From assembly GCF_018991925.1 (NCBI RefSeq), contig NW_024724368.1:41718-105717 (forward strand): a stretch of 64,000 nt of DNA, written 5' to 3'. The notes below the pieces were generated by a model that ran no database searches, was not told the DNA's origin, and saw only the letters and a program-made list of their open reading frames with translations. Both the position numbers and the translations under genes were made by a program. The stretch is from Homarus americanus. Lineage: Eukaryota; Arthropoda; Malacostraca; Decapoda; Nephropidae. Below, piece by piece: positions 1 through 11,000 of the stretch (position 1 is the first letter of the stretch; every line of letters begins with the position of its first letter).

Positions 1-2
1 GG

Positions 3-650
3 GCGGAGAGTAATGCAGAATCAGTACAGGTTCTACAGCAGATTGGGACTCTGAAAAAGTGTGTCGAAGAAATGAAAATTAACGGACCTACTGTTAGGGG
101 AGAGGAGGAACACCAGGAACGGCTCCAGCGCAGGAACAATGTAATAGTTTTTGGAGTCCCAGAGAGCCAGGCAGAGGGAACTGTGAGTAAGGAAACACAC
201 GACAAGGTGCTGTTTCAAAATATTTGCACAGAGGTTCTGAAGATTCCAGCAACCCCTCAGGATGTGAGGAGACTGGGACAAAAGCAGGGGGTTAAGCCTC
301 GCCCCCTCAGGATCACACTAGGGAGTGAGGAGGAAAAATGGCAAGTTATCCGGCAGGCAAAAAACTTAGCAAGGAGCGAGGCATTTCGAGATGTATTTAT
401 TCACCCAGACCGCACGGTAATGCAGAGGGAACAGCACAAGAAGCTCCTGCTGGACTTGAAGCAGAAGAGGGAGGAGTCGAGAAGGAACGGGGACAGGTGC
501 ACATGGGTTATACTCAGGGGGAGGGTAGTGGAAACAAGTGTGCCGACACAGGGCCAGGGGGCAGCAGTGCACCCTCCACCCACTCAACCCCCCACCCGGG
601 AGGCGGCACCGGCTCAGCCTACCGGACAGGAGGGAACGAGCGCCGTGTAA
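3..650 (+). CDS. LINE family A ORF1, RNA-binding chaperone-like protein (5' partial)
   Basis: The reading frame is open from the first bases of the window to the TAA at 648-650, so the true start lies to the left. The first about 35 residues are polar and coiled-coil-like. They are followed by an RRM-like block that begins with RRNNVIVFGVPE and contains DVRRLGQ and RPLRITL, as in ORF1 proteins of L1, L2 and CR1 elements, which bind element RNA. The last about 40 residues are Pro, Gln and Thr rich. From 338 to 650 the frame used by ORF2 is also open on the same strand. An internal ATG at 72 is possible but would cut off the coiled coil. Confidence 0.75.
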   Translation, partial: AESNAESVQVLQQIGTLKKCVEEMKINGPTVRGEEEHQERLQRRNNVIVFGVPESQAEGTVSKETHDKVLFQNICTEVLKIPATPQDVRRLGQKQGVKPRPLRITLGSEEEKWQVIRQAKNLARSEAFRDVFIHPDRTVMQREQHKKLLLDLKQKREESRRNGDRCTWVILRGRVVETSVPTQGQGAAVHPPPTQPPTREAAPAQPTGQEGTSAV

Positions 651-784
651 ACAATGAAATTTTTAACCACACCCTGCAAAATACAGTGTACTTAGCAAAT
701 GCTGCAGCTTCTGAGAATGTGGGTGGAGCGGGTTTATTACTAAGAGCAGAGACGTTACCGAGAACAAATTCTGGCTTGAATGTC

Positions 785-3671
785 ATGTACACTAATACCG
801 ACACGTTCCTTGATAAGAGGGAGGAGTTTGAAACACTACTAAGAGTACACCAACCAGATATTGTAGGAGTTGTAGAACTGTTGTACAAGAACAGGAGAAT
901 CGACCCAGAGGAATGTGAGTTCAGTATTGCTGGATATGACTCATTTACGAACCTAACTCAAGAATCCTGCAGGAGGGGTGTGGTTATCTACGCTAGGCAA
1001 GACCTTAGAGCCAGCCAGGCGAGGGTACAGGGAGAGGATGTCTTTGAAGAGTCCAAGTGGTGTAAAATTAAATTAAAGGGAGGGGACTTACTTATCGTCG
1101 GGTGTATCTACAGATCCCCGAACTGTGGCCCACTAAATCAAAGGAACTTAAGAACCTTAATAAACAATGCGGCGATGCTCAACCCCAGCCACCTCCTTAT
1201 CATGGGGGACTTTAACTATGGCGACATCGACTGGAGAAACGAGTCAACCCCGAATGACTTGAATAATCCTGCTACTCTTTTTGTAGAAACTCTGAGAGAT
1301 AATTTTCTGTTCCAACATGTGAGAGACCCGACACATTACAGAGGGGAACAAACACCCAAGCCACTTGACCTCATCATAACAAACGAGGAGGGTATGGTGG
1401 CCAAACTGGAACACCTTGCCCCAGTTGGCACCAGTCACCATACAGTGTTGTCATTCAGATTTAACTGTTACCTAGTTCAAGATAAGGCCAGGCCAAGGTG
1501 CAAATATTACAAGGGAAATTACAATGGGATGAGGGAAGAGATGAGGGGTATCAACTGGCCTGACTTATTAAGGTACAAGAACGCAGACACTACGCTGAAT
1601 ATCATAACTAGTAAAATGACCCATTTGATCGATAAATATATACCCAAGACCAAACCCAGTGCTTCTAGGAATACGAGGGGATCCCTACACATGAACCATG
1701 CGGCGGTCGACAAAATTAAGAAGAAAACCCAGAAATTCAAGACGTGGGTTGGGTCAAACGATGAGCAAGACAGGAGGATGTATGCAAGAGCCAGAAACCA
1801 AGCAAAGATAGAGTGTAGGAGGGCTGAAAAGGAGTTCCAAAGGCTGGTTGCACGCGAGGTCAAGTCAAACCCAAAGGCGTTTTACCGCTATGCAAAGTCG
1901 AAATTGAAAACGCGAGTAGGAGTATCAGACCTGAGGCTTGAAGATGGTAGTTACGCAGATTCTGACCAGGATAAAGCTGAGGCATTGAACAGCTTCTTTT
2001 CCTCAGTGTTCACAAGAGAGGATGCAACTAACCTTCCTGCGTTTGAGGACAGACGGTTCGACACAGCACTGACCCACATTGTGTTCACAGAAGAGGGTAT
2101 TAGAAATAAACTGTCCAGGCTAAAGGTCCATAAGAGTCCTGGACCTGACATGGTGCATCCTAGAGTGCTAAGGGAGCTGTGCAACGAGCTTGCAGAGCCC
2201 CTGAAGATTCTGTTTTGTAAATGCCTGGATGAACAAATGGTCCCCAGTGAATGGAAAGTGGCTTATGTGAGTCCTATCTTCAAGAAGGGCGATAGGCACT
2301 CCACGAACAACTATAGACCGGTGAGCCTGACCAGCATAATATGTAAAGTACTTGAGAGTATTATCAGAGATGCAGCGATGGAACATCTACTACGAAACAA
2401 CCTTGTAAAAGATTGCCAACACGGTTTTATGCCGGGGCGCTCTTGCTTGACACAATTGCTCAAGGTATTGGATATTTGGACCCATATTCTAGAACGGGGT
2501 GGTAATATCGACAATATTTACCTAGATTTTGCCAAGGCTTTCGACAGTGTACCCCACGAAAGGCTGAAAATCAAACTGGAAGGGTACGGAATTCGGGGAA
2601 ATGTCCTAGCGTGGATAGAAGACTTTCTACATGACCGCAAGCAATGTGTGGTGATTAATGGCACGAAATCGTCATCTGTACCTGTAACAAGTGGGGTACC
2701 GCAGGGTAGTGTATTGGGCCCGCTGTTGTTTGTTTGTTTCATAAATGATATGCCTGACGTTGTACACTCCTCCATACAAATGTTTGCCGATGACGCCAAG
2801 TTATTTCGGGAAATTAAGAACCAAGCGGACTGTGAAGAGCTGCAGAAGGACCTCTGTGGGCTCCAGGAATGGTCGAAGGAATGGCTGCTGAGATTCAATG
2901 TCACGAAGTGTAAGAGGATGCACCTGGGGCGTACCAACGGTAAGGAGGCGTACCATATGTCCCAACGGGATGAAGAAAATGTACTAGTTGAGACTGTGTG
3001 TGAGAAGGACCTAGGTGTGTATGTTGACAATGAGCTGAAGTTCTCGGGCCATTGTGAGAAGAAGGTAAATCAGGCAAATAAATTATTGGGTCTTATAAGA
3101 AGGTCGTTCAGATATCTAGACGGTCCGTCCCTCGTGACGATCTTCAGGAGTGAAGTGCTTCCCCATCTGGAGTACTGTCACCCCATCTGGTCCCCGAGAT
3201 ATGCTAGGGACTGTCAGTTGGTTGAAAATGTTCAAAGGAGGGCCACCAAGCTGGTGCCTGCACTTCGGCATCTCAGCTACCCTGCGAGATTGGAGCGCCT
3301 GAACTTGCCTAGCTTATACTACAGACGGGCAAGGGGGGACCTAGTTGAGGTTTATAAGCATCTCAGGGGGCACTACTCAGTTGAGTGTCCTTACTTGGAG
3401 CTGGCGGACGCTCGCCCCACAAGGGGTCACAGCTCAAGATTGAAGAAGCCGCAAGTCCGGAAAACCGTGAGGGCAAACTTTTTCGGAGTGAGGGTTGTAA
3501 ACTCTTGGAACAATCTACCAGAAGAGTGTTGTGACGGCACCGAGTGTGAGCTCTTTCAAGAGAAGACTTGACCAACACTGGAGCGGGTTCAGGTACATTC
3601 AGGAGCCGGTGCATGCCCAGTATTTGCCAACAGTGCGTGACAGAGACGTGACCGATCGCCCGGGAGGCTAG
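785..3671 (+). pseudogene. LINE family A ORF2: endonuclease-reverse transcriptase, frameshifted near its end
   Basis: The first Met after the ORF1 stop in this frame is at 785, although the frame is open back to 338. The N-terminal part is an APE-type endonuclease: YTNTD, GVVE, GDFNYGDIDW and, near 1433, SHH where the family has SDH, so a catalytic Asp is probably lost. The RT follows from about 2100: SPGPD, FKKGDRHSTNNYRPVSL, DFAKAFDSVPH, GVPQGSVLGP and FADD (2783-2794). One extra base near 3521-3523 (CCAGAAGAG against CCAGAGAG in the other copies) moves translation to a stop at 3571. The original frame would end at the TAG at 3669-3671. The copy is probably inactive but very young. Confidence 0.85.
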
Positions 3672-3765
3672 CGAGCCGACCTTTTGGTGAAGAATATAAA
3701 GGAAAAGAGTCGTGACCGATCGCCCAAGCGGCTAACAAGCCGATCAGTGGCGAAGAGGATAAAAG
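3650..3765 (+). other. LINE family A 3' UTR: two tandem stem-loop modules
   Basis: Two related blocks of about 55-65 bp follow each other. Each begins GTGACCGATCGCCC and carries a short hairpin: CGGCT-AGCG-AGCCG in the first (one arm base changed in this copy) and CGGCT-AACA-AGCCG in the second. The element ends in GAGGATAAAAGTA plus A-rich sequence. The same pair occurs at 33053-33176 and, inverted, at 44947-45066. In LINEs such 3' hairpins are commonly the reverse-transcriptase recognition site; that role is inferred here. Confidence 0.6.
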
Positions 3766-3785
3766 TAAAAAAAGTAAAAAAAATA

Positions 3786-4187
3786 AAAAAGACATTCAGT
3801 AATAAACAATAATGAATCTTTTGTACATAAGAGAAATGACGCTGTTTACATGATTATGCACGTCGTCTGCACGTTGGCGGGCCGTTCAAACCCGTCGAAA
3901 TTCAAGTTTCCGCCGTCAAAATTTTTATTTATTTATTTTTGTGTGTGTTCCAATAAAATACGTTAAGAATTAAAAACTCGCGAAATTTGAGAAGCTACTA
4001 TACGACATTTAACCCTTCAATATGTCTTCAAAGAGACCATGACGCAGAGAAAGTGGTGCTAGTGCTTCCAGGCATAAGCACAAGTCACTATCTATCCAGG
4101 AAAAGGGTGAATTTCCATGGTCCGGCAATTTCCATGGTCCGGCACCGATCAGGTCCCGAGGTTGCCGGACTAGAGAGGTACAACCTG
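3786..4187. mobile_element. MITE family A, right part only, interrupted by the LINE
   Basis: Matches the right 380 bp of the complete copy at 16790-18248 (shared GACATTCAGTAATAAAC to GGTACAACCTG) and, inverted, part of 37205-37752. The right terminal repeat ends at 4187 and is followed by TA, as in pogo/Tigger and Tc1-type elements. It contains a small internal tandem duplication of TTTCCATGGTCCGGCA near 4110-4145. The left half should lie beyond the LINE, outside the window. Confidence 0.75.
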
Positions 4188-4192
4188 TATAG

Positions 4193-4734
4193 TGAAGTGA
4201 CCGGGAAGAATATAATTTACATTGATGGAATTCTTATAAGATAGTGATTAATTTGAATATAAACATGCTATAGTTTGCATTAGACATACAAATTTTAGTT
4301 CTAATTAGGAACTTATTAAAATTTTATCTCTTGTGCAAAATATATGACTTTTATATTCAAATTATTCGCTGTGTTGCAAGGATTCTAGCAATGCAAATTA
4401 TATTCTCCTAATTTTAGTCTATGATATATAAGATAAAAACTGTAAGCCTATAACCACCCAACCCTTGCTGGGAAGATTGGGAGGGGGGTGACATGTTTGA
4501 CAGCTGGGACCAATGGTGTAGTGAAGTATTTATTTGCTTATTTATGTCCTTCAGATTGAGTTTTTGTGTTTTACTTATAAAATGCCACAGAAGTGACCGG
4601 GGAGAATATAATTGACATTGCTGGAATTCTTATAAGATAGTGATTAATTTGAATACCCCTGTATAATCATGCTATAGTTTGCACTAGACAAAATTTTTAG
4701 TAATCATTTAGTACATTATTTTGAGTACAGCTTT
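4193..4734. repeat. Intron sequence with a ~100-bp direct duplication
   Basis: About 100 bp starting GAAGTGACCGGGAAGAATAT at 4193 recur at 4588 (GAAGTGACCGGGGAGAATAT) with the same continuation to CATGCTATAGTTTGCA. The spacing is about 395 bp. No coding potential is seen. It lies in the FAM172A intron downstream of the last exon found in this window. Confidence 0.6.
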
Positions 4735-4739
4735 CTAGC

Positions 4740-4912
4740 GTGCCCAGAGAAACATTAGGCGCGAATTTTAAAATAATGTACTGTATGATGCGCCAGATTG
4801 ACTCGCACAAAATAGGAAAGATTCGCTTTAAATTAAAACATTGTCCTTAATTGTGGGTTTCGCTTTAAATCAATAATCTTAAATTGAATCGCTTTAAATC
4901 GAAGTTCTACTG
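4740..4912. mobile_element. MITE relic with one recognisable terminus, next to an exon
   Basis: The right end, CGCTTTAAATCGAAGTTCTACTG at 4890-4912 (read inverted: CAGTAGAACTTCGATTTAAA), looks like a Tigger-type terminus. It is followed by TA at 4913-4914. Degenerate internal copies of CGCTTTAAAT occur at 4824, 4860 and 4889. A matching left terminus was not found. Confidence 0.45.
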
Positions 4913-4922
4913 TATTACTTAC

Positions 4923-5073
4923 CCTAATTCTGCTCTTAAATCTTTTGCCACCTGAGACCCTGTAGTTGTAGTTGTCATTAGTGTTCATCACCACAATACC
5001 ATAACCTTTCTCTTGTGCTTTTTTGATGAATGGAATCTGTGTTCCGGAGTCCAGAGAGTCATTTATAATCAAT
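4923..5073 (-). CDS. FAM172A: FAM172A-like, fourth coding exon
   Basis: Length 151 nt. Acceptor TTTTTTTTCCAG, donor AGG|GTAAGT. Codes [36 protein letters not shown] and a basic stretch KRFKSRIR. Ends in phase 0. The next exon (KRRDF... region of the family) is not between 1 and 4922. Insertion of a LINE into that intron fits its large size. Confidence 0.9.
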
Positions 5074-8000
5074 CTGGAAAAAAATATTAAATAAAAATTC
5101 ACATTACTTTACCTACAACTCACGACACAAACTAAGAAAGAATATAAATTCATAAAACATGTAAAGAAAAAAGTCACTCTGAAAATAGAAGCAAGCCTCA
5201 ATTGGCATTGGAATTATTGCTCTGGGATAATTGAAAAATTGAGGCACAGTATCCCTGTAATGCCTAGTGAGATAAGCAAGTGCCCAGTGAGAAAGACCAC
5301 TACCTAGTGCCCCATAACAGAGTCCACCAATGCCCAAAAGCAGGCTGTGCAGATTATGTGAAACATTTACTTGTCCCAGGCAAGTGACTTCTGAAATTTG
5401 CTTGCCCCGATATTTTTTTTATAGGAAAAGTTAAATAAACAACTTAAAACATTCAAATTCATTATGTGTATCAGCTCACAGATCACTTGCGTCCCTCTAA
5501 ATGGTGTCAGTGGCAGCAACCCTTGTCATGTGATGTCATAACTCCTATCACCTCATCTCACCTCACCTCACATCTGCAGAATGTGTGGGGAGGTGGAGGA
5601 GCACCTGTGATCACCTGTCCTAACTAACGCCCCCCCCCCAGAATAATTTGGTGTCAGTGGTAGTAACACTTGTCATGAGAGATCATAACTCCTGTCACCT
5701 TACATCTACAGCCTCTCAGCTTGGCAGTTCCTTTGAAATATTGACAACTTGACACTGACTGACTAGAGGCGGATTAGCGGCATCATGTAGAGGTAAGTTA
5801 CCTACACCTGACATAGGTCACTAATCCTGGTACACTGATGACCTGCCTTTTATAAACATATATGGTGAAGTGAGGTCATGCAACGCCTGACAAATTCCTG
5901 TCTTGGTACAGTATTTGCCTCTCAAAATATTAGCTTGTCTGCCGGGCTAGTGCCGGCCACATGAACATGAAACATTACCTGTCTGGCCCGGCCTTTAGTC
6001 GAGGCACCTCCGGGCTGCCGGGCACTGCTATTCTGCACAGCCTACCCAAAAGACATCCAATGCTTGGTTAAAGGATGACCCTAACCTTTTATGGACCAAG
6101 TTTGTTTGTAAATAACGATGCATTGCTACCTTCCAATTAGATCAAATCTGGATTCAGATCACACTGTGGTAGTTGATTCATAGTATGTAACTGTTAAAGA
6201 GGATTCCATAATCATTATGATTCTACAGGAACAGTATGATACAGCAACTGTATAGTAAGCTTTTGGTACAATAAAATCTCACAGGTTTATATATATATTT
6301 TTAGTAGCATACGAAGTTTGTGGTTACAAAATATAAGGGTAAGAACCAATATCACTTCTCTACAGCTATAAACCAGAACCACGTCATGTAGCTATGCTTA
6401 TTATCAGACATCATGAGAAGGAAACTAAATCAAATTAAGAGTTCAAAGTTCTATTGATTATTGAATTGAGTAAATAACCAAAGAACCAAGAAAACTTCAA
6501 ATATAAATGTCACAGGTACAATGAGAAGTTGACTTACCTTGCAAATTTATGGATGCACAGCAGGGGTAGTAATGTACAGTAGTCCCCATATGTTTGAGCA
6601 TTGTAATTGTTTGATATACAGTACATAGTCATAAGCAAGAAACATACACAGTAGTATTCATTATGCCTCACAAACACAATGCACCTTGGTAAAACAATAT
6701 AAAATACTGAAAATTAAAAAAAATAAGGTGAAATGTGTATACAGTATCTAAAAGTGCCTTAATCCTATTATCAAGGTCAGTGTCAACCATTTATGATGAC
6801 AAAAAAGAGGAACCATGCAAACCAGACCTAATTTATTTAAATACTATAATATTGTGAGTCATGAAGATAGAAAATAAGAACATAAGAACATACGAATGGA
6901 GGAAACTGCAGCTGGCCTATTGACCTATACTGGGCAGTCCCGTTTATACCCAGCCCCTACTGCTCATATAAGCATCCAACCTATGTTTGAAGCTATCCAG
7001 TGTATTCGAGTTAATGATGATATTTGGTAACTTGTTCCATTCATCCACTACTCTGTTTCCAAACCAGTGCTTACCTATTTCACGATGAAATCTAAATTTG
7101 TCTAATTTAAAACCATTGTTACGAGTTCGCTCCTGGTTGGATAGTTTGAGTACCTTTGTAATGTCCCCTTTGTTTAACCCTGACTTCCATTTACACACCT
7201 CTCTCATGTTGCCCCTCACTCTACGTCTCTCGAGGGAGTGCAAATTAAGATGCTTTAACCTGTCTCTGTATTCAAGGTTCCTAATGTCCGGGATTAGTCT
7301 TGTCATTCTCCTCTGGATTAATTCCAATGATTCTATATCCATTCTGTAATACGGTGACCAGAACTGAACTGCGTAATCCAGGTGAGGTCTCACAAGCGCT
7401 AGATATAATTTTAAGATGACCTCGCTAGTTTTGTAACTAACACTCCTATGTGTGAACCCAAGTACCTGTACTTTATTAGCCTTGTTACGAGCAAAAACAC
7501 ATTGTTTACTTGGCTTAAGATTCCTACTTATCATTACTCCTAAAGCTCTCTCGCAGTCGGATTCCACAATGGCATCGTTGTTCATCTGGTAACTGGTTTC
7601 CCTGTTTACATCTCCTATACTGAGAACTTTACATTTGTCCACATTGAATTTCATCTGCCATTTTTCCTACCATTCAAAAAATTTGTTTAGATCTTCCTCT
7701 AGTTTTGCAGAGTCCTCGTCAGATTTAATTACACGTCCTATTTTAGTGTAATCAGCAAATTTACTTATGTTGCTGTCTATGCCGATATCTATGTCGTTTA
7801 TGTATATAATAAATAATAATGGTCCAAGTACTGAGCCTTAGGGAACTCCATTAGTGACGTTGCTCCAATGCGATTTAGTGCCGTTTATGCTCACTCGCTG
7901 TTTCCTGTCCCGTAACCATGCCCTAATCCATTTAAGGATATTACCTTTGATGTCATGCGCTTCTACCTTTCTAATTAGTCTTTCGTGGGGGACTCTGTCG

Positions 8001-11000
8001 AAGGCTTTGCTAAAGTCGAGATATACCACATCATAATTGTGCCCCTCGTCCACCGATTCAAAAACTGATGAAAAGAATGTTAATAGATTAGTTAGACATG
8101 AACGCCCGCTTGTGAAGCCATGTTGGGAATCATTGATCAACTTGTGCTTCTCCAGGTGGTTTCGAATAGAGTTTGAAATAATTGATTTTAGTAATTTACC
8201 TACTATTGATGTTAGACTGATTGGGCGGTAATTAGAGGATAGTGATCTATCCCCCTTCTTGAAATAAGTATTACATTCGCTATCCTCCAGGATTCTGGTA
8301 CTACACCTGTTTTTAATGACATGTTAAACAACTTTAATACTCTGGCAAATATCTCATCGGGACCAGGTGACTTATTAAGCTTCAGTTTGTCTATTTGCTT
8401 ATTAACATCGTTACTAGTCACTACTATCTCGCTTAATTTGTTTTCTTCATTATCTCTGAATAGAGTCAGTGCCTCGGGTATCATGTTTAAATTTTCGGTG
8501 GTGAAAACTGTTGAAAAATATTTATTCAGATTATTGCTCATTTCTCCGTCATTATCAGTTAGCTCGCCAGTATCTGAACGTATTGGTCCAATCTTATCTC
8601 GTGTTTTAGTTTGATACATTTGGTAGAATCCTTTGGGGTTTGTTTTTGCCTCCCCTGTTATCTTCAGTTCATAGTTCCTCTTGACTTTTCTTATCTCGGT
8701 CTTAACCCTACCGGCCAATACCTTATAATACTCCCGGAGGTAAATTTCGCCACGATTTAACCTTCTACCTATAGCCTTCCTTTGGCCAATAATGTTCTTT
8801 AAATAATTATTTATCCATTTAGGGTCATTGTTGTCTGATCTGAGTTTTTTGTATGGTATGTTCTGCCTTTGTGCATTAAGTAACTCATTATTTAAATTGT
8901 CGTGGAACTCGGCAATCTCAGATCTCGTTATCAGGTCGGTGTCATCTACCAGGTTCACATCCAAGCGTGACACCCCCTCTCTCAGCTGCCTCTTTAAACT
9001 ATCAAAGTTTGCCCTTCTGAAATCTGGGACTTTAATGGAATTCCCTTTACGTCTGACCTGAAAATCTAACTGGAATCTAATTTCTTTATAATCGCTGTTT
9101 GCAAGTTCGTTCCCTACCTCAACATTGCTAATGAGGTTTTCTCTGTTTGACAGAACTAAATCGAGTATATTATTACCCCGGGTGGGTTCGGTTATATGTT
9201 GACTTAGGAAACAGCCCTGGATCGTTTCGAGGAAATCCTCTGATACTGAGTTACCCATAAGGTCAGTCCAATCTATTTGGCCAAGGTTAAAATCGCCTAC
9301 TATACAAACTTTGTTGTGTATGGAAGCCCTGCACAATTCATCCCAGATAAGTCGCTCATTAACTCTATGAAGATTGGGGGGTCTATATATTACTCCTATG
9401 ATTAATTTTTCCCTACTGTCGATTAATTCTATCCAAATTGTTTCTGTATTCCGCTCAGTTTTTATTTCCTTATTTATTTCGCACTTCAGATTATCCCTGA
9501 CATAGATGGCTACTCCGCCTCCTTTCCTGGATGGCCTATCGGTATGGAACAATTTGTAATCCGCAATTTGGTATTCGACGGGTAATTCACGTGAGTCTAG
9601 GTTGATCCTTGTTTCAGTGAATGCTATTATATCGATTTTGTCGGTACATACCAAGGCCCTAATATCGTCCATTTTGTTTTTCATACTTCTACTGTTAGCG
9701 TAGTAGACATTTAAGTTAGTCGTGTTCTGAGTCCTCCCATTACCGCGTTTAGGTTTAAACTCCCTGTCTAATTTAGTTTTGTCATCATTCCTAACACTAT
9801 TTCCCTGTAATCTTTCACTGTGTTTACCCGCTCCCACTGCAGTCTCCTCCACCCCTGTGCCCATATGCTCCCCTAGCAGTTTAAAGACTTCGATATCTTT
9901 TGAACTGCCCCCTCTAGAGACCCAGCCAGGGTTGCCACCCGTTCCCAAGACAGGTGTACCCCATCCCTAGCATAAAGGTCCCTTCTGCCGTAGAAGTTGT
10001 CCCAGTTGTCAATGAATGGGACTGATATTGACTTGCAATATCCGTCAAGGCGGCCGTTGACACCAACTGCCCTTGACAACCATTCATTGCTAACTCTCCT
10101 TCTAGGCAGGACACCACATATGATAAGGATCCCTCCCTTAGTCCTAATACGATCTATAGCTGTCTTGAACTTATCAAGAAGCTCTTCACTCCTACACTGG
10201 CCAATATCATTGCCTCCTGCACTGAGGCAGATAATGGGTTTGTTCCCATTACCAGACAAGATATTGTCCATCCTGTCAACTATATCCCCTACTCCAGCCC
10301 CTGGCAAACACACCCTCATCCTATTTTTATTTTTACCACAAAAGGCTCTGTCCAAGTACCTTACCTGTGAGTCACCAACAATTAAAGTTTTTATACCTTC
10401 CTTGTCAGCCCTGTCCCTGACTGTACTAACGTCCAATTCGTCTATCAAGGGACTAAACGAGTTGGTACACTTAGCTGTTGTTGTCATTGTTGTCGTATCC
10501 TTGATGTGTTTCTTCACCACCAGTTTGATTTGGTTAGTTAGTTTTGTCTCTTGTTTATGGGGCAGTAACACCTTCACTTATTATACAGTATATATCCCTT
10601 GATTTTCTTAAGTTTTCCCTCTCTCTGCATTGTTCTGGCAAGATCAATTGTTTTGTCTTAGATGTAAGATTGCTTTCACATGAGTTTTTTTTTGTCACAT
10701 GACCACATGTCAGGCAACTTAGAAATCAATGGGGTTCAATGGGACTTTTCACATGAATGTCCACTGAACTCCACTGATTTCTAAGTATTGTGAAACTAAA
10801 CACGCTCGTGTGAAAGAGGCCTAAGAAATACTGTACTGCGTGATTTTTGTAAGGGAATTCTGTTTAACAGTTTGTATCACAACACTGAACCATAGTTAAC
10901 TCAGGAGAATAGAAATACTTTATGGTTTAAAGGTGCTGTGAGCATTGAGAAAGTGCTAGCCAGTTGAGTGGTGGTGGGTCAGATCTCTGTTACACACTGT

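Larger units (their letters stand above)
1..3791 (+). mobile_element. LINE, CR1/L2 group, family A copy 1 (left end outside window)
   Basis: Non-LTR retrotransposon with ORF1 (coiled coil plus RRM-like domain), ORF2 (endonuclease plus reverse transcriptase), a short 3' UTR and an A-rich tail (about 3765-3791). The element is open at the left edge. It is almost identical to the copies at 31311-33176 and 44947-46760, so the family is young. Its tail runs into a MITE (3786-4187) that also exists without the insertion at 16790-18248, so the LINE jumped into that MITE. Clade is inferred from RT motif style (FDSVPHERL, GVPQGSVLGP, FADDAKLF). Confidence 0.88.
6871..10577 (-). mobile_element. CR1-clade LINE, old copy with esterase ORF1
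   Basis: On the minus strand: ORF1 (SGNH esterase), then ORF2 (endonuclease and RT), then a 3' end of short 8-base units (TTCTTATG, read at 6871-6895), the typical CR1 tail. ORF1 and ORF2 are separated by 8 bases. It carries several inactivating changes, so it is much older than LINE family A. A PHD-finger region, often upstream of the esterase in CR1, is not seen; the copy is probably 5' truncated near 10577. It lies on the same strand as the host gene, inside its intron. Confidence 0.88.

Noticed and set aside
2518..3030. Antisense open frames of up to 170 codons opposite the LINE RT (also at 31925 and 45688)
   Set aside because: They are shadows of the conserved RT frame. They are the same in all copies only because the sense sequence is the same.
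9873..10577. Bacterial esterase contamination or horizontal transfer (GTG start, GDSQ and DGVH motifs)
   Set aside because: The CR1 ORF2 follows after 8 bases, and an esterase ORF1 is a known feature of CR1 elements. The GTG is just the first codon after a stop.
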